Shown here: one piece after another, positions 35,835 to 44,388 of the stretch
Position numbering within the stretch: the stretch's first letter is position 1
Layout of the letters: each line of letters begins with the position of its first letter
Source: Catalinimonas alkaloidigena
GTDB lineage: Bacteria; Bacteroidota; Bacteroidia; Cytophagales; Cyclobacteriaceae
Direction of reading: 5' to 3'
Length of the DNA stretch: 64,000 nucleotides
Assembly: GCF_029504655.1 (NCBI RefSeq)
Contig: NZ_JAQFIL010000001.1
Span: 315,001 to 379,000 of the forward strand
Notes under the pieces: generated by a model
The model's database searches: none
Seen by the model: only the letters and a program-made list of their open reading frames with translations
Told to the model about the DNA's origin: nothing
Translations under genes and position numbers: made by a program

Positions 35835-38800
35835 ATGACACAGCCCAAACCTTTGTTTAAGCTTGCTATGCTTTTTCTTGCCCTATGTACCAGCAAAGAA
35901 ATCCTAGCACAGGAATCTCGCTTATTAAGAAACCCCGCCATCAGTAATGAGCATATCTCTTTTGCCTATGCCGGAGATATCTGGCTGGCAGATACTGATG
36001 GCTTCAATGTGCGTAGACTGACTACATTTCCCGGGGTGGAGTCTGAGCCCCACTTTTCACCTGACGGTCAGCAGATTGCTTTTACCGGTGAATACGATGG
36101 TAATACTGATGTGTTTGTCGTGCCGGTAGCCGGAGGAAGCCCTCAGCGGTTGACCTGGCATCCGGAAGATGATTTTGTGAGAGGATGGACAAAAGATAGT
36201 GAAGTCCTGTTTGCCTCGGGTCGTACACGCGTACCTTACCCTCTGCCAGACCAGTTATGGACAGTGAAGACTGACGGAAGTATGCCAGAGCAGTTCATCG
36301 TACCCCGGGCGGTGAATGGTAAGTTTTCTCCTAATGGCGATCAGTTTGTGTATGAAATGATCTTTCCCTGGGAGTCTGAGTTCAGAAACTATCGTGGGGG
36401 GCAGCTCACCCCTTTGCGCATCATGGATCTACAGTCTTATGATGTAAAAAAGTTGCCCTGGGACAACAGCCGGGACATAGATCCGGTATGGATGGGCGAT
36501 AAGGTTTATTTCCTCTCCGATCGTGCGCAGGTCATGAATATCTGGGAATACGATACCCAGTCCAGAGCAGTAAAGCAGCTTAGCTTTTTTGAAAAATTTG
36601 ATTGCAAAAACCTGGAAGGAGGCAATGCTACGCTCATCTTCGAGAACGGAGGTTATCTTCATACTCTGAATCCGGAAGGCGGTGAGCCTGAAAAGTTATC
36701 CATTGAGGTAGTTGGAGATTTCCCCTGGGCGCGTCCGCACTGGAGCAAGATAGAAGACTATGTGGATCATCTGTCTATTTCTCCTACCGGCAAAAGGGTA
36801 GCTATCTCAGCGCGTGGCGATGTTTTTACCGTACCGGCCGATAAAGGCAGCGTCAGAAATCTGACCAACACTTCAGGCGTTGCAGACAGACAGGTAGCCT
36901 GGTCGCCGGATGGTAAATATATCAGCTGGTTTTCCGATGAAGGAGGAGAATATCAGTTGGTAATCTCCGGTCAATACGGCAAGGAGAAGAGAAAAATTGA
37001 AATAGAACACCCAACCTTTTACTATCATCCCACTTGGTCGCCTGATTCCAAATACCTCAGTTTTTACAATGAGAACAGAACGCTGATGATTGTGGAGGTA
37101 GAAAGTGGAGCACTTACTGAAGTGGATAATGAAGGTTTTGCCCATCCCCAGCATGTAATCTACGGAGAATGGGCCCCTGACTCTAAGTGGTTAGCCTATA
37201 CCAAACGCCTGAGCAATGAATACGCTGCGATTTTTGTTTATTCTCTGGATCAGCAAAAGTCTTTTCAGCTTACCGATGGGATGGCCGATTGCCAGATGCC
37301 TGCCTGGGATGCCAGTGGTAAGTACATTTACTTCACCGCCAGTACAGATTACGGACTTAATGTAGGCTGGCTGGATATGTCCTCTTATGATCACCCTGTC
37401 AACAGAGCTATTTACCTGGCTGTACTTTCCAAAGATGAGCCTTCGCCTTTATCACCGGAAAGTGATGATGAGCCAGTGGGAGAAGAGGAGAAAGAAGAAA
37501 AGGAAGAGGCTGAAAAAGACAAGAAAAAGAAAAGTGAGGAAGGTGAGGATCAGGCCGAAGAAAAAAAGGTGGAAGTGAAAATTGACTTTGAGGAACTACA
37601 GCAGAGAGTTGTGGCGTTGCCCGTACCGGTCAGAAGCTACACCCAACTGGAGGCTGCCAAAGAAGGTGTAATTCTCTATACCGAGCAGGTACCTCAGCAG
37701 GATGGCCTGAGCTTACATCGTTTCAGCCTGGAGAAAAGAGAGCCGGAAAAGATTACGGACGGTGTGCAGGGCTTTGAAATATCTGCGGATAAAAATAAAT
37801 ACCTCTATATGGCCTCAGGGAAGCAGTACATACTGTCTGATCCGTATGGCAAGCCTGATCCGGGAGAGGAAAAGCTCGATATCAGTAATGTAAAAATCAA
37901 AGTAGATCCGGCAAAAGAGTGGCAGCAAATCTTTAGGGAAGCATGGAGATACCAGAGAGATTATTTTTATGTAGACAATGTACATGGCCTGGACCTGGAC
38001 TGGGCTTATGAAACCTATGCCCCCTGGATTGAAGATGTAAAGCATCGCTCTGATCTCAACTATGTGCTGGATATTTTTGGTGGAGAAACCTCTATCGGCC
38101 ACTCCTTCGTGGGTGGAGGTGATTATCCCGATGTGGATCGTGTACCGCTAGGTTTGCTGGGCGCGGATTATACCATTGAAAACAACCGCTACCGGATTCA
38201 GAAAATCTATAGCGGGGAAAGCTGGAACCCGCAGATCAAAGCACCATTAAGTGCCCCGAGTAGCAATGTCAACGAAGGCGATTATCTGCTGGCAGTAAAC
38301 GGGGTGGAACTGGATGCTTCTCAAAACCTTTTCTCTGCTTTTGACCAAACCGCCGATCAACAAATTTTCATTACTGTCAACAGTACTCCCAGCATGGAAG
38401 GCGCCAGAGAATTAACGGTTGTTCCGGTTTCCAACGAACATCTGCTAAGACAATATGACTGGGTAGAAGGCAACCGCAGGAAAGTGGATGAATTATCTGA
38501 TGGACAACTGGCCTACGTCTGGCTGCCCAATACTGGTGGTGGAGGTTATGCCAATTTCAACCGCTATTACTTTGCCCAGAAAGACAAAAAAGGTGCTGTC
38601 ATAGACGAGCGTTTCAATCAGGGCGGTTCTATTGCCGACTATATCGTAGACTTGCTGGCCCGTGATCTTTTGGGGTATTTCAACAATCCTATCGGAGATC
38701 GTCAGCCCTTTACCGCACCCAATGGGGGCATCTGGGGCCCCAAGGTGATGGTCATCAACGAAATGGCAGGTTCTGGTGGCGATATGATGCCCTATATGTT

Positions 38801-39131
38801 CAAGATGAGAGATATAGGTCCGCTGGTAGGTACCAAAACCTGGGGTGGGCTGGTAGGTATCTGGGATGTACCACAGCTGATTGATAACGGTAGGATCACC
38901 GCTCCGCGAGGAGGTTTTTACAATCTGGAAGGGGAGTGGGATGTGGAAAACATTGGAGTAGCACCAGACATAGAGGTAGAACAGGGTGTTAGATCAGTCA
39001 TTGAAGGCCATGATCCTCAACTGGAAAAAGCAGTGGAAGTTGCTCTGGAGCTACTTGAAGAAAATCCGGTAGAATTACTACCTCAGCCAGAAGATCCGGT
39101 ACGCGTTGTTCAGCCTTCTTCAGAAAGATAA
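35835..39131 (+). CDS. Tricorn-type S41 serine peptidase with beta-propeller domains
   Basis: Exported tricorn protease homologue of 1098 residues. Signal peptide 1-25 (EILAQ); TolB-like WD/beta-propeller repeats at about 30-530 (FSPDGQQIAFTGEYDGNTDV is a typical unit); a Glu/Lys-rich charged linker at about 548-585; a C1 helical region near 695; a PDZ domain at about 755-850; and the S41 core with nucleophile Ser980 in NEMAGSGGDMMP. The last conserved stretch is VENIGVAPDIEVEQG. It degrades peptides in the periplasm. The charged linker is unusually long for the family but in frame. Confidence 0.92.
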   Translation: MTQPKPLFKLAMLFLALCTSKEILAQESRLLRNPAISNEHISFAYAGDIWLADTDGFNVRRLTTFPGVESEPHFSPDGQQIAFTGEYDGNTDVFVVPVAGGSPQRLTWHPEDDFVRGWTKDSEVLFASGRTRVPYPLPDQLWTVKTDGSMPEQFIVPRAVNGKFSPNGDQFVYEMIFPWESEFRNYRGGQLTPLRIMDLQSYDVKKLPWDNSRDIDPVWMGDKVYFLSDRAQVMNIWEYDTQSRAVKQLSFFEKFDCKNLEGGNATLIFENGGYLHTLNPEGGEPEKLSIEVVGDFPWARPHWSKIEDYVDHLSISPTGKRVAISARGDVFTVPADKGSVRNLTNTSGVADRQVAWSPDGKYISWFSDEGGEYQLVISGQYGKEKRKIEIEHPTFYYHPTWSPDSKYLSFYNENRTLMIVEVESGALTEVDNEGFAHPQHVIYGEWAPDSKWLAYTKRLSNEYAAIFVYSLDQQKSFQLTDGMADCQMPAWDASGKYIYFTASTDYGLNVGWLDMSSYDHPVNRAIYLAVLSKDEPSPLSPESDDEPVGEEEKEEKEEAEKDKKKKSEEGEDQAEEKKVEVKIDFEELQQRVVALPVPVRSYTQLEAAKEGVILYTEQVPQQDGLSLHRFSLEKREPEKITDGVQGFEISADKNKYLYMASGKQYILSDPYGKPDPGEEKLDISNVKIKVDPAKEWQQIFREAWRYQRDYFYVDNVHGLDLDWAYETYAPWIEDVKHRSDLNYVLDIFGGETSIGHSFVGGGDYPDVDRVPLGLLGADYTIENNRYRIQKIYSGESWNPQIKAPLSAPSSNVNEGDYLLAVNGVELDASQNLFSAFDQTADQQIFITVNSTPSMEGARELTVVPVSNEHLLRQYDWVEGNRRKVDELSDGQLAYVWLPNTGGGGYANFNRYYFAQKDKKGAVIDERFNQGGSIADYIVDLLARDLLGYFNNPIGDRQPFTAPNGGIWGPKVMVINEMAGSGGDMMPYMFKMRDIGPLVGTKTWGGLVGIWDVPQLIDNGRITAPRGGFYNLEGEWDVENIGVAPDIEVEQGVRSVIEGHDPQLEKAVEVALELLEENPVELLPQPEDPVRVVQPSSER

Positions 39132-39162
39132 ATCAGTTTTTGTGAAATTATGCCTGTGATTT

Positions 39163-39195
39163 GTAGAACGACTCTCAAAAGTCGTTCTACTATTT
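39163..39195 (+). terminator. Rho-independent terminator after the tricorn peptidase gene
   Basis: GTAGAACGACT and AGTCGTTCTAC form a perfect 11-bp stem around CTCAAA, followed by TATTTTAT. Confidence 0.8.
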
Positions 39196-39272
39196 TATAG
39201 AAGCCACATTTTTGTTATCCAATCATATCTCTCCTTATATTGCCTGCTTGATTCACAACATAAACCCAAAAA

Positions 39273-40202
39273 ATGAAAAACTATTTGTTCCTTTGTATAC
39301 TGTTTACTTCTATTGCTTCATTCGCCCAGACCAAAGAAGTCTGCTTTACTATTGATGACTTGCCAGTCGTGAATTATGGCAATAATGACGAAGCTTATCT
39401 GCAGGACATTACCCATAAGCTCATCGCTACTTTTGATGCATATGATATCCCCGCCATCGGCTTCGTAAATGAAAGCAAGCTTTATCAGCAAGGCGGCTTA
39501 AGCGCTTTGCAGATAGAGCTACTGGAGCATTGGCTGGAAAATGGATATCAACTGGGCAATCATACCTACTCTCATATCAATTACCATCAGACGAGCTTTA
39601 AGGAATATACCGCTGAGATTTTGAAGGGTGAAGAAGTCACTAAGCCTTTATCGGAGAAGTATGCGCTGGAATACAATTACTTTCGTCATCCTTTTCTACG
39701 AGTAGGTTTAACCAAAGCCAGACATGATTCTTTAAATCATTTCCTGGAGCAACATGGCTATCAGGAAGCGCCGGTCACCATAGACAATGATGACTACTTA
39801 TTCGCTAAAGCTTACCATGTCTCCTTTACGAAGAAAGATCTGACAATGATGAAAAAGATTGGGGAAGACTATATCAGCTATATGGAAGATAAGGTAGAGT
39901 TTTATGAAAAGCTTTCCGGTCAGTTGTGGGACAGAAACATCAAACATATTCTGTTGCTGCATGCCAACAAACTCAACGCGGAATACCTGGATGAACTGGC
40001 TGAGATGTATCAGCGCCATGGCTATGCTTTTATTTCCCTTCAGGAAGCACTGACTGACGAAGTATACAAGGAGGAAATCAGCCGCTACGGAGACTGGGGC
40101 ATCTCCTGGATCGACCGCTGGGCACTGACCAAAGGTAAGAAAGGAGATTTCTTCGCCGGAGATCCGGTTACGCCTGAATATGTACAGGAACTGGCGCAAT
40201 AA
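39273..40202 (+). CDS. Exported polysaccharide deacetylase (NodB fold)
   Basis: Carbohydrate esterase family 4-like protein of 309 residues. Signal peptide 1-19 (SFAQ). NodB motif 1 is FTIDDLP with Asp28 and Asp29; motif 2 is LGNHTYSH with metal ligands His97 and His101; motif 3-like RHPFLRVG and a later [10 protein letters not shown] complete the barrel. It probably removes N- or O-acetyl groups from a cell-wall or exopolysaccharide glycan in the periplasm. Followed by a DUF1080 gene in the same direction. Confidence 0.88.
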   Translation: MKNYLFLCILFTSIASFAQTKEVCFTIDDLPVVNYGNNDEAYLQDITHKLIATFDAYDIPAIGFVNESKLYQQGGLSALQIELLEHWLENGYQLGNHTYSHINYHQTSFKEYTAEILKGEEVTKPLSEKYALEYNYFRHPFLRVGLTKARHDSLNHFLEQHGYQEAPVTIDNDDYLFAKAYHVSFTKKDLTMMKKIGEDYISYMEDKVEFYEKLSGQLWDRNIKHILLLHANKLNAEYLDELAEMYQRHGYAFISLQEALTDEVYKEEISRYGDWGISWIDRWALTKGKKGDFFAGDPVTPEYVQELAQ

Positions 40203-40311
40203 AAAGAGTGGTATTCATTCCGGTAAAGGTACTTTATACTTGTTGAAGATTAATTTTTTGCTCATTTTGAACGCATTGTCATACATATCACGTCCAGCAA
40301 ATATCAAAATA

Positions 40312-41022
40312 ATGATCTGCAAACCATTCCTTATCATTTTTTCTCTTCTACTCAGTCTAAACTTTGTAAATGCACAGTCTGAGGAAGTTCTCCAGTTCAG
40401 ACCGCTCTTCAATGGCGAAGACCTGAGTGGCTGGGTGGATGTGAATACTTCGCCCGAAACCTGGAAAGTAGAAGATGGCGTACTCATCTGTTCCGGCCTG
40501 CCTATCGGTGTGATGCGTACTGATCGTCAGTACGAAAACTTTATCCTGGAAATTGAATGGAGGCATATGGAAGCCGGAGGAAACTCAGGGGTTTTCGTCT
40601 GGAGCGAGGGCACACCCTTTGAAGATGACCCCCTCACCAAAGCCATAGAAGTGCAGATGCTAGAGCTGGAATGGGCTGAGCAGCACAATCAAACCGACGC
40701 CTATGTACACGGCGAGCTTTTTCCTACCATGGGCATGACCGCTATTCCCGATAACCCACGAGGTATCCGTAGCAAATCCATTGAGAAGAGATGCAAAGGC
40801 AAGGGAGAGTGGAATAAATATGTAGTGGTATGTGTGGATGGCACAGTCAAACTATCGGTCAATGGAAAATTTGTGAACGGCCTCCGGGCCTCGGAACGTA
40901 AAAAAGGCTATATCTGCCTGGAAGCCGAAGGTGCGGAGATTCATTTTCGTAACATCAGAATTATGGAACTGCCTCCGGGAGTGACTACCGCTGCTCAAAC
41001 TGCTCCTGTGGTAGGTGAATAG
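40312..41022 (+). CDS. Exported DUF1080 (3-keto-disaccharide hydrolase-like) protein
   Basis: Concanavalin-like jelly-roll protein of 236 residues. The ATG at 40312 gives a signal peptide ([20 protein letters not shown], then AQ); an upstream start at 40180 inside the deacetylase gene was rejected. Motifs: [17 protein letters not shown] and [15 protein letters not shown], both hallmarks of DUF1080, and [20 protein letters not shown]. Recent work assigns 3-keto-glycoside hydrolase activity to some members. Co-directional with the polysaccharide deacetylase 110 bp upstream, so both may process an external glycan. Confidence 0.88.
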   Translation: MICKPFLIIFSLLLSLNFVNAQSEEVLQFRPLFNGEDLSGWVDVNTSPETWKVEDGVLICSGLPIGVMRTDRQYENFILEIEWRHMEAGGNSGVFVWSEGTPFEDDPLTKAIEVQMLELEWAEQHNQTDAYVHGELFPTMGMTAIPDNPRGIRSKSIEKRCKGKGEWNKYVVVCVDGTVKLSVNGKFVNGLRASERKKGYICLEAEGAEIHFRNIRIMELPPGVTTAAQTAPVVGE

Positions 41023-41135
41023 GACATGAAACAAAATAGTAAAAAAAAGAAGCAGTACATGAATCTTAGGAGGAGGATGATCCCTTATCTCTGTTGAAAG
41101 ATTGTCAGCTTCATTAAGTTCTAGAACGCTATGCT

Positions 41136-41720
41136 ATGATCTTTGACAACTTCTGGACATTTACCGATCAGTTTGTTTCCTTTTCCAGGCAGGAAAAAGA
41201 GCAGATCAAACGTCAGTTGAGCATCCGAGATGTGCCCAGACATCATGTGCTGATCAATACGGGTGAGGTGGCAGATGAAATATTCTTCATCAACAAAGGA
41301 TGCGTACGCCTCTATTACCTTACCAATGAGGGCGAGGAAATTACCGGCTTTATCTTTCTGGAAAATATGATGGCAGGTTCTTCCGAAAGCTTCTTCTCTC
41401 AGATTCCCGGCACACAAATTATAGAAACTTTAGAGGAGTGTGAGCTGCTGGTACTTACCTATGAGAAATTGGAGCAGCTTTATACTGATGTACCCAGAAT
41501 GAACATACTCGTTAGAAAGATATTGGAACAAAGGATGGCTTTTGCGCAGAAAGTGGTGGCTTCCCTCATCATCAACAAGCCCCAGGACAGATACTCCAGC
41601 TATCAGCAATTACATCCCGGCCTGGAGAACCGTATTCCTCAACACGTATTGGCGAGTTACATGGGCATCACCCCGGTATCGTTAAGCAGAATTCGGAAGA
41701 GATTAAGTAAAGGGGAGTGA
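41136..41720 (+). CDS. Crp/Fnr-family transcriptional regulator
   Basis: Cyclic-nucleotide-binding-fold domain at about 15-120 (INTGEVADEIFFINKGCVRLYY) and a C-terminal helix-turn-helix at about 160-190 (IPQHVLASYMGITPVSLSRIRKR). Length of 194 residues is typical of the large Bacteroidota Crp group whose ligands are mostly unknown; the cAMP phosphate-binding RxS motif is not evident. Monocistronic, 113 bp after the DUF1080 gene. Confidence 0.9.
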   Translation: MIFDNFWTFTDQFVSFSRQEKEQIKRQLSIRDVPRHHVLINTGEVADEIFFINKGCVRLYYLTNEGEEITGFIFLENMMAGSSESFFSQIPGTQIIETLEECELLVLTYEKLEQLYTDVPRMNILVRKILEQRMAFAQKVVASLIINKPQDRYSSYQQLHPGLENRIPQHVLASYMGITPVSLSRIRKRLSKGE

Positions 41721-41840
41721 TTTTTACCAATAATATCAAGAATAAAAACATGTCAATGACACACTCGTGACAAACTGTGAAAATGAAGCATTAAAGAGAT
41801 TTGTTAGCTTAGAGAATTATAGCGATTTTAGTTAAAATGT

Positions 41841-42048
41841 ATGCTTATGGAAGGGATTAAGAAAAAATATATAGTTGACGAAAACCAAAAGAAGATAGCA
41901 GTACAAATTGATATTGCTGATTTTGAAAAAATAGAGCAAATTCTTGAAGATTATGCGCTGGGTCAATTGATGAAAGAAAATGACGCTTCAGAAAATTTGG
42001 ATTTTGGAGCAGGCCAAAAAGTTCTATAATCAATTAGATAAAGCGTAA
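41841..42048 (+). pseudogene. Frameshifted antitoxin gene of a RelBE-like pair
   Basis: The open frame gives a 62-residue protein (MEGIKKKYIVDENQKKIAVQ, then IDIADFEKIEQILEDYAL) typical of Phd/RelB-like antitoxins but ends in the odd sequence FGAGQKVL. Dropping one T from the TTTT run at 42002-42005 restores the expected C-terminus LEQAKKFYNQLDKA with a stop at 42046-42048, five bases before the toxin start. The toxin-neutralising tail is therefore lost or altered, unless slippage restores it. Confidence 0.75.
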
Positions 42049-42052
42049 CTAA

Positions 42053-42328
42053 GTGACAATCAGGGTCAATAAGAAGTTTTTAAAGGATTTGGCAAAGATT
42101 CCAGCCAATGAGCGGCAAAAGATTGAAGTCTTTGTTTTTGAAGAAAGTGAAAAGATCAAATCTCTGGAAAAGGACTATCTTATTCAGGTAGAAAATTTGG
42201 AAGTATTTGAGGAGATCGTATCTATTACTGAACTCTGATAGGGCGAAAATCATGTCAAGCTACGATTTCATCCAGAAGGAACATATCTGAAGTATCATAC
42301 CTGCATCCTTGCTAATGGTACTAAATAA
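42053..42328 (+). pseudogene. Interrupted RelE/HigB-like toxin gene
   Basis: Starts at GTG and reads TIRVNKKFLKDLAKIPANER, then QKIEVFVFEE, the N-terminal half of RelE/ParE-fold toxins. Two consecutive stops (TGA TAG at 42236-42241) end it at 61 residues, whereas the family needs about 85-95. The same frame continues after the stops with GENHVKLRFHPEG, like the missing basic strand (GYxxyKiRFG) of such toxins. Toxin and antitoxin are thus both damaged, consistent with a decaying module. Confidence 0.7.
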
Positions 42329-43239
42329 GCATATAAGGTTCTATCTTTTACATGATTATGTAAATCTAAATCTGTTATTTTATCAAATATATTGTAATGA
42401 TCGGCAATCGCTAAAAAGTTTTTATATCCATGATTAATAGCTAAAGAATAGTAAAATAAAATTACAAGCTCATGAGTTGTTATTTGTGATATAAAAATGT
42501 TTCTGTAGAATTTATATTCAGTAGGGTATATTGATTCTAGTTTTTTGATGTACTTAAGGATTTCAAAAATTGTGTTAATATAATCCGTAAAAGTCTCTGA
42601 GTGATCTCTGATAAAATTATCAATAACCTCATCCATAACTCTTTTCCAGGCTGTGTTCTGATTTATTAATCGGTATTTTTCTTGATTGAAATGCCAAGTA
42701 GCCTCAATTCTATCTTTTAAACTTTCATTAGCTAATTTAAATACTTCTTTACCACTGTAGGATGCAGCACCCTCTCTAAAAATAACATTTCTAGAAATTT
42801 CACCATATGTATCCAGCAATTTAAAAAATACGTTTTCGTAGTTTTGCTTTATTAAAGTTTCATTTTGAGACTCCATTTCTTGTCTAGTAAGCCTGAGTTC
42901 TTCCTTTTGGCTTAAGTATGTCAGAAAAACTAAGAAAACTGCAACACCTGAAAAAATAGTCCCAACAAATCCACCTAAAAAAGTGCCAAATCCAGAGATA
43001 GTTTCATTATCAATTTCACCCTCAAAATCAATTAAACCCTGCTTGTAATAAATGAAAATTGTAACTCCAATTATAGCAAACATTGCTAACATAAATGCGA
43101 TAAAGTAGTATACGAGCAAACCTTTCAAGGACTTAGCCATTACACTGTTTATCTCCTTTACAACTTTTGACCATTTATATTCTTTGGCATTTTCATTAAA
43201 TTCTACCTTGCCTGTTTTTTTATTGAGTTTGATTTCCAC
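42295..43239 (-). CDS. AbiC-like phage abortive infection membrane protein (putAbiC type)
   Basis: Membrane protein of 314 residues. Two transmembrane helices lie at about 39-66 and 84-109; a short coiled segment (QKEELRLTRQEMESQNETL) precedes a helical cytoplasmic domain with NVFFKLLDTYGEI, then a YINTIFEILKYI stretch and FISQITTHELVILFYYSLAI. This layout of two helices, coiled linker, FFxLL motif and a C-terminal ELxLLFY motif is that of putative AbiC-type phage-resistance proteins. The gene is much more AT-rich than its neighbours and lies beside a decayed toxin-antitoxin pair, as acquired defence genes do. Phage specificity and mechanism are unknown. Confidence 0.72.
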   Translation of the reverse strand: MEIKLNKKTGKVEFNENAKEYKWSKVVKEINSVMAKSLKGLLVYYFIAFMLAMFAIIGVTIFIYYKQGLIDFEGEIDNETISGFGTFLGGFVGTIFSGVAVFLVFLTYLSQKEELRLTRQEMESQNETLIKQNYENVFFKLLDTYGEISRNVIFREGAASYSGKEVFKLANESLKDRIEATWHFNQEKYRLINQNTAWKRVMDEVIDNFIRDHSETFTDYINTIFEILKYIKKLESIYPTEYKFYRNIFISQITTHELVILFYYSLAINHGYKNFLAIADHYNIFDKITDLDLHNHVKDRTLYAYLVPLARMQV

Positions 43240-43788
43240 CTGGTTTTTGATTAAGTGCTGCTAGTAAATAACTACAATCACAATTAATTTTCAAAGTGAT
43301 ATCGAACACCAAAATACGCCGCTGTCCGTTCCCGCCGTTCAAAATTTAACCAGTAAGATTTGCTTTTACTTTAAATGTCGATGTTGCAAAAACGCAGAAT
43401 CACTCTCAAAACTTCAATAACATCAACAGTAAAAACGATCTTGATTATTAAACTAATAATCACTTTGCCTGGGGAATTATTATCCCCTTCTCCTCTTAAC
43501 ATAATTAATATGTTTTTTCCAATGCCAACAGCCCCACTGTGCTGGCTTCCAAATGTTAATACGTGATATTTTGAAAAAATGTTAAACTATAATGGGAGGT
43601 TATTTGCTTACCAAAAACTGAAAGAATAAATACACCATGCATGGTATTAAATCTGTAATCTTAAGTAGATTAGAAAAGTCCATTTTAAAATAGATCTCTA
43701 GCCAAACCTAAAAGCTATTTTTCTTTACAATTGTTAATGGAATAGACTGCGAATCAGATGAACTTTGGGGAAACAAAATGTAGAAATC
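43240..43788. other. Gene-free AT-rich spacer
   Basis: About 550 bp between the AbiC-like gene and the SRPBCC gene. The first part should hold the minus-strand AbiC promoter. A plus-strand open frame at 43375-43566 has no recognisable protein features. No repeats or hairpins stood out. Confidence 0.45.
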
Positions 43789-44226
43789 ATGAAAGAACTC
43801 AAAACTGAAATCATCCTGAATGCCCCTAAAGAACAAATCTGGAAAGTACTTACCGACTTCCAGAATTACCCCTCCTGGAATCCTTTTATCGTCTCTATTG
43901 AAGGCAAACCCCTACTGCATAGTCAGCTCAAAAATACCCTGATGAGCAAAGGTAAGCCTATGGTTTTTACTCCCACCGTCACCCGCCTGGAAGAGAACCG
44001 TATTTTTGAGTGGCTAGGCTCAGGTTTATTAGGTACCTTTAAAGGAAGGCATTACTTCATCCTGGAAGACATAGGAAACGGACAAACCAAACTTATCCAC
44101 GGCGAAAAATTCAGTGGCTTACTTAGCGGTCCCATCCTGAAAATGATAGGCGACGAGACTTTGCTCAACTTCCAGCGCATGAACAAGGCCTTGAAAGAGA
44201 GAGTAGAACAGCAGCTAGCTGTGTAA
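43789..44226 (+). CDS. SRPBCC (START-like) domain protein
   Basis: Single-domain hydrophobic-ligand-binding fold of 145 residues. The N-terminal strand MKELKTEIILNAPKEQIWKV followed by LTDFQNYPSWNPFI is the standard polyketide-cyclase/START-like opening, and LSGPILKMIGDETLLNFQRM forms the long C-terminal helix. The ATG at 43789 matches the family start; a TTG at 43765 would add eight residues. Ligand and role are unknown. Confidence 0.85.
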   Translation: MKELKTEIILNAPKEQIWKVLTDFQNYPSWNPFIVSIEGKPLLHSQLKNTLMSKGKPMVFTPTVTRLEENRIFEWLGSGLLGTFKGRHYFILEDIGNGQTKLIHGEKFSGLLSGPILKMIGDETLLNFQRMNKALKERVEQQLAV

Positions 44227-44388
44227 ATACTGCTAGGTGTATAAATAAGTGTAAGACATCATTTGAGATAATGCTAAATTAGCGAAAGGTTACATTAGGA
44301 CTTTTAGGGTGACTAAATAGCGTTGACTTTATCCCCTGAGCTATTGCTCAGTCAAAGTATATTTATGGTAACACAACCTTAAAAAGCT

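Noticed and set aside
37450..37580. Glu/Lys-rich stretch as a sign of misassembly or repeat expansion in the tricorn gene
   Set aside because: It is in frame, lies between domains and charged linkers occur there in relatives; kept as a linker.
43375..43566. Plus-strand open frame of 63 codons
   Set aside because: No start context, no family features and low-complexity composition; treated as non-coding.
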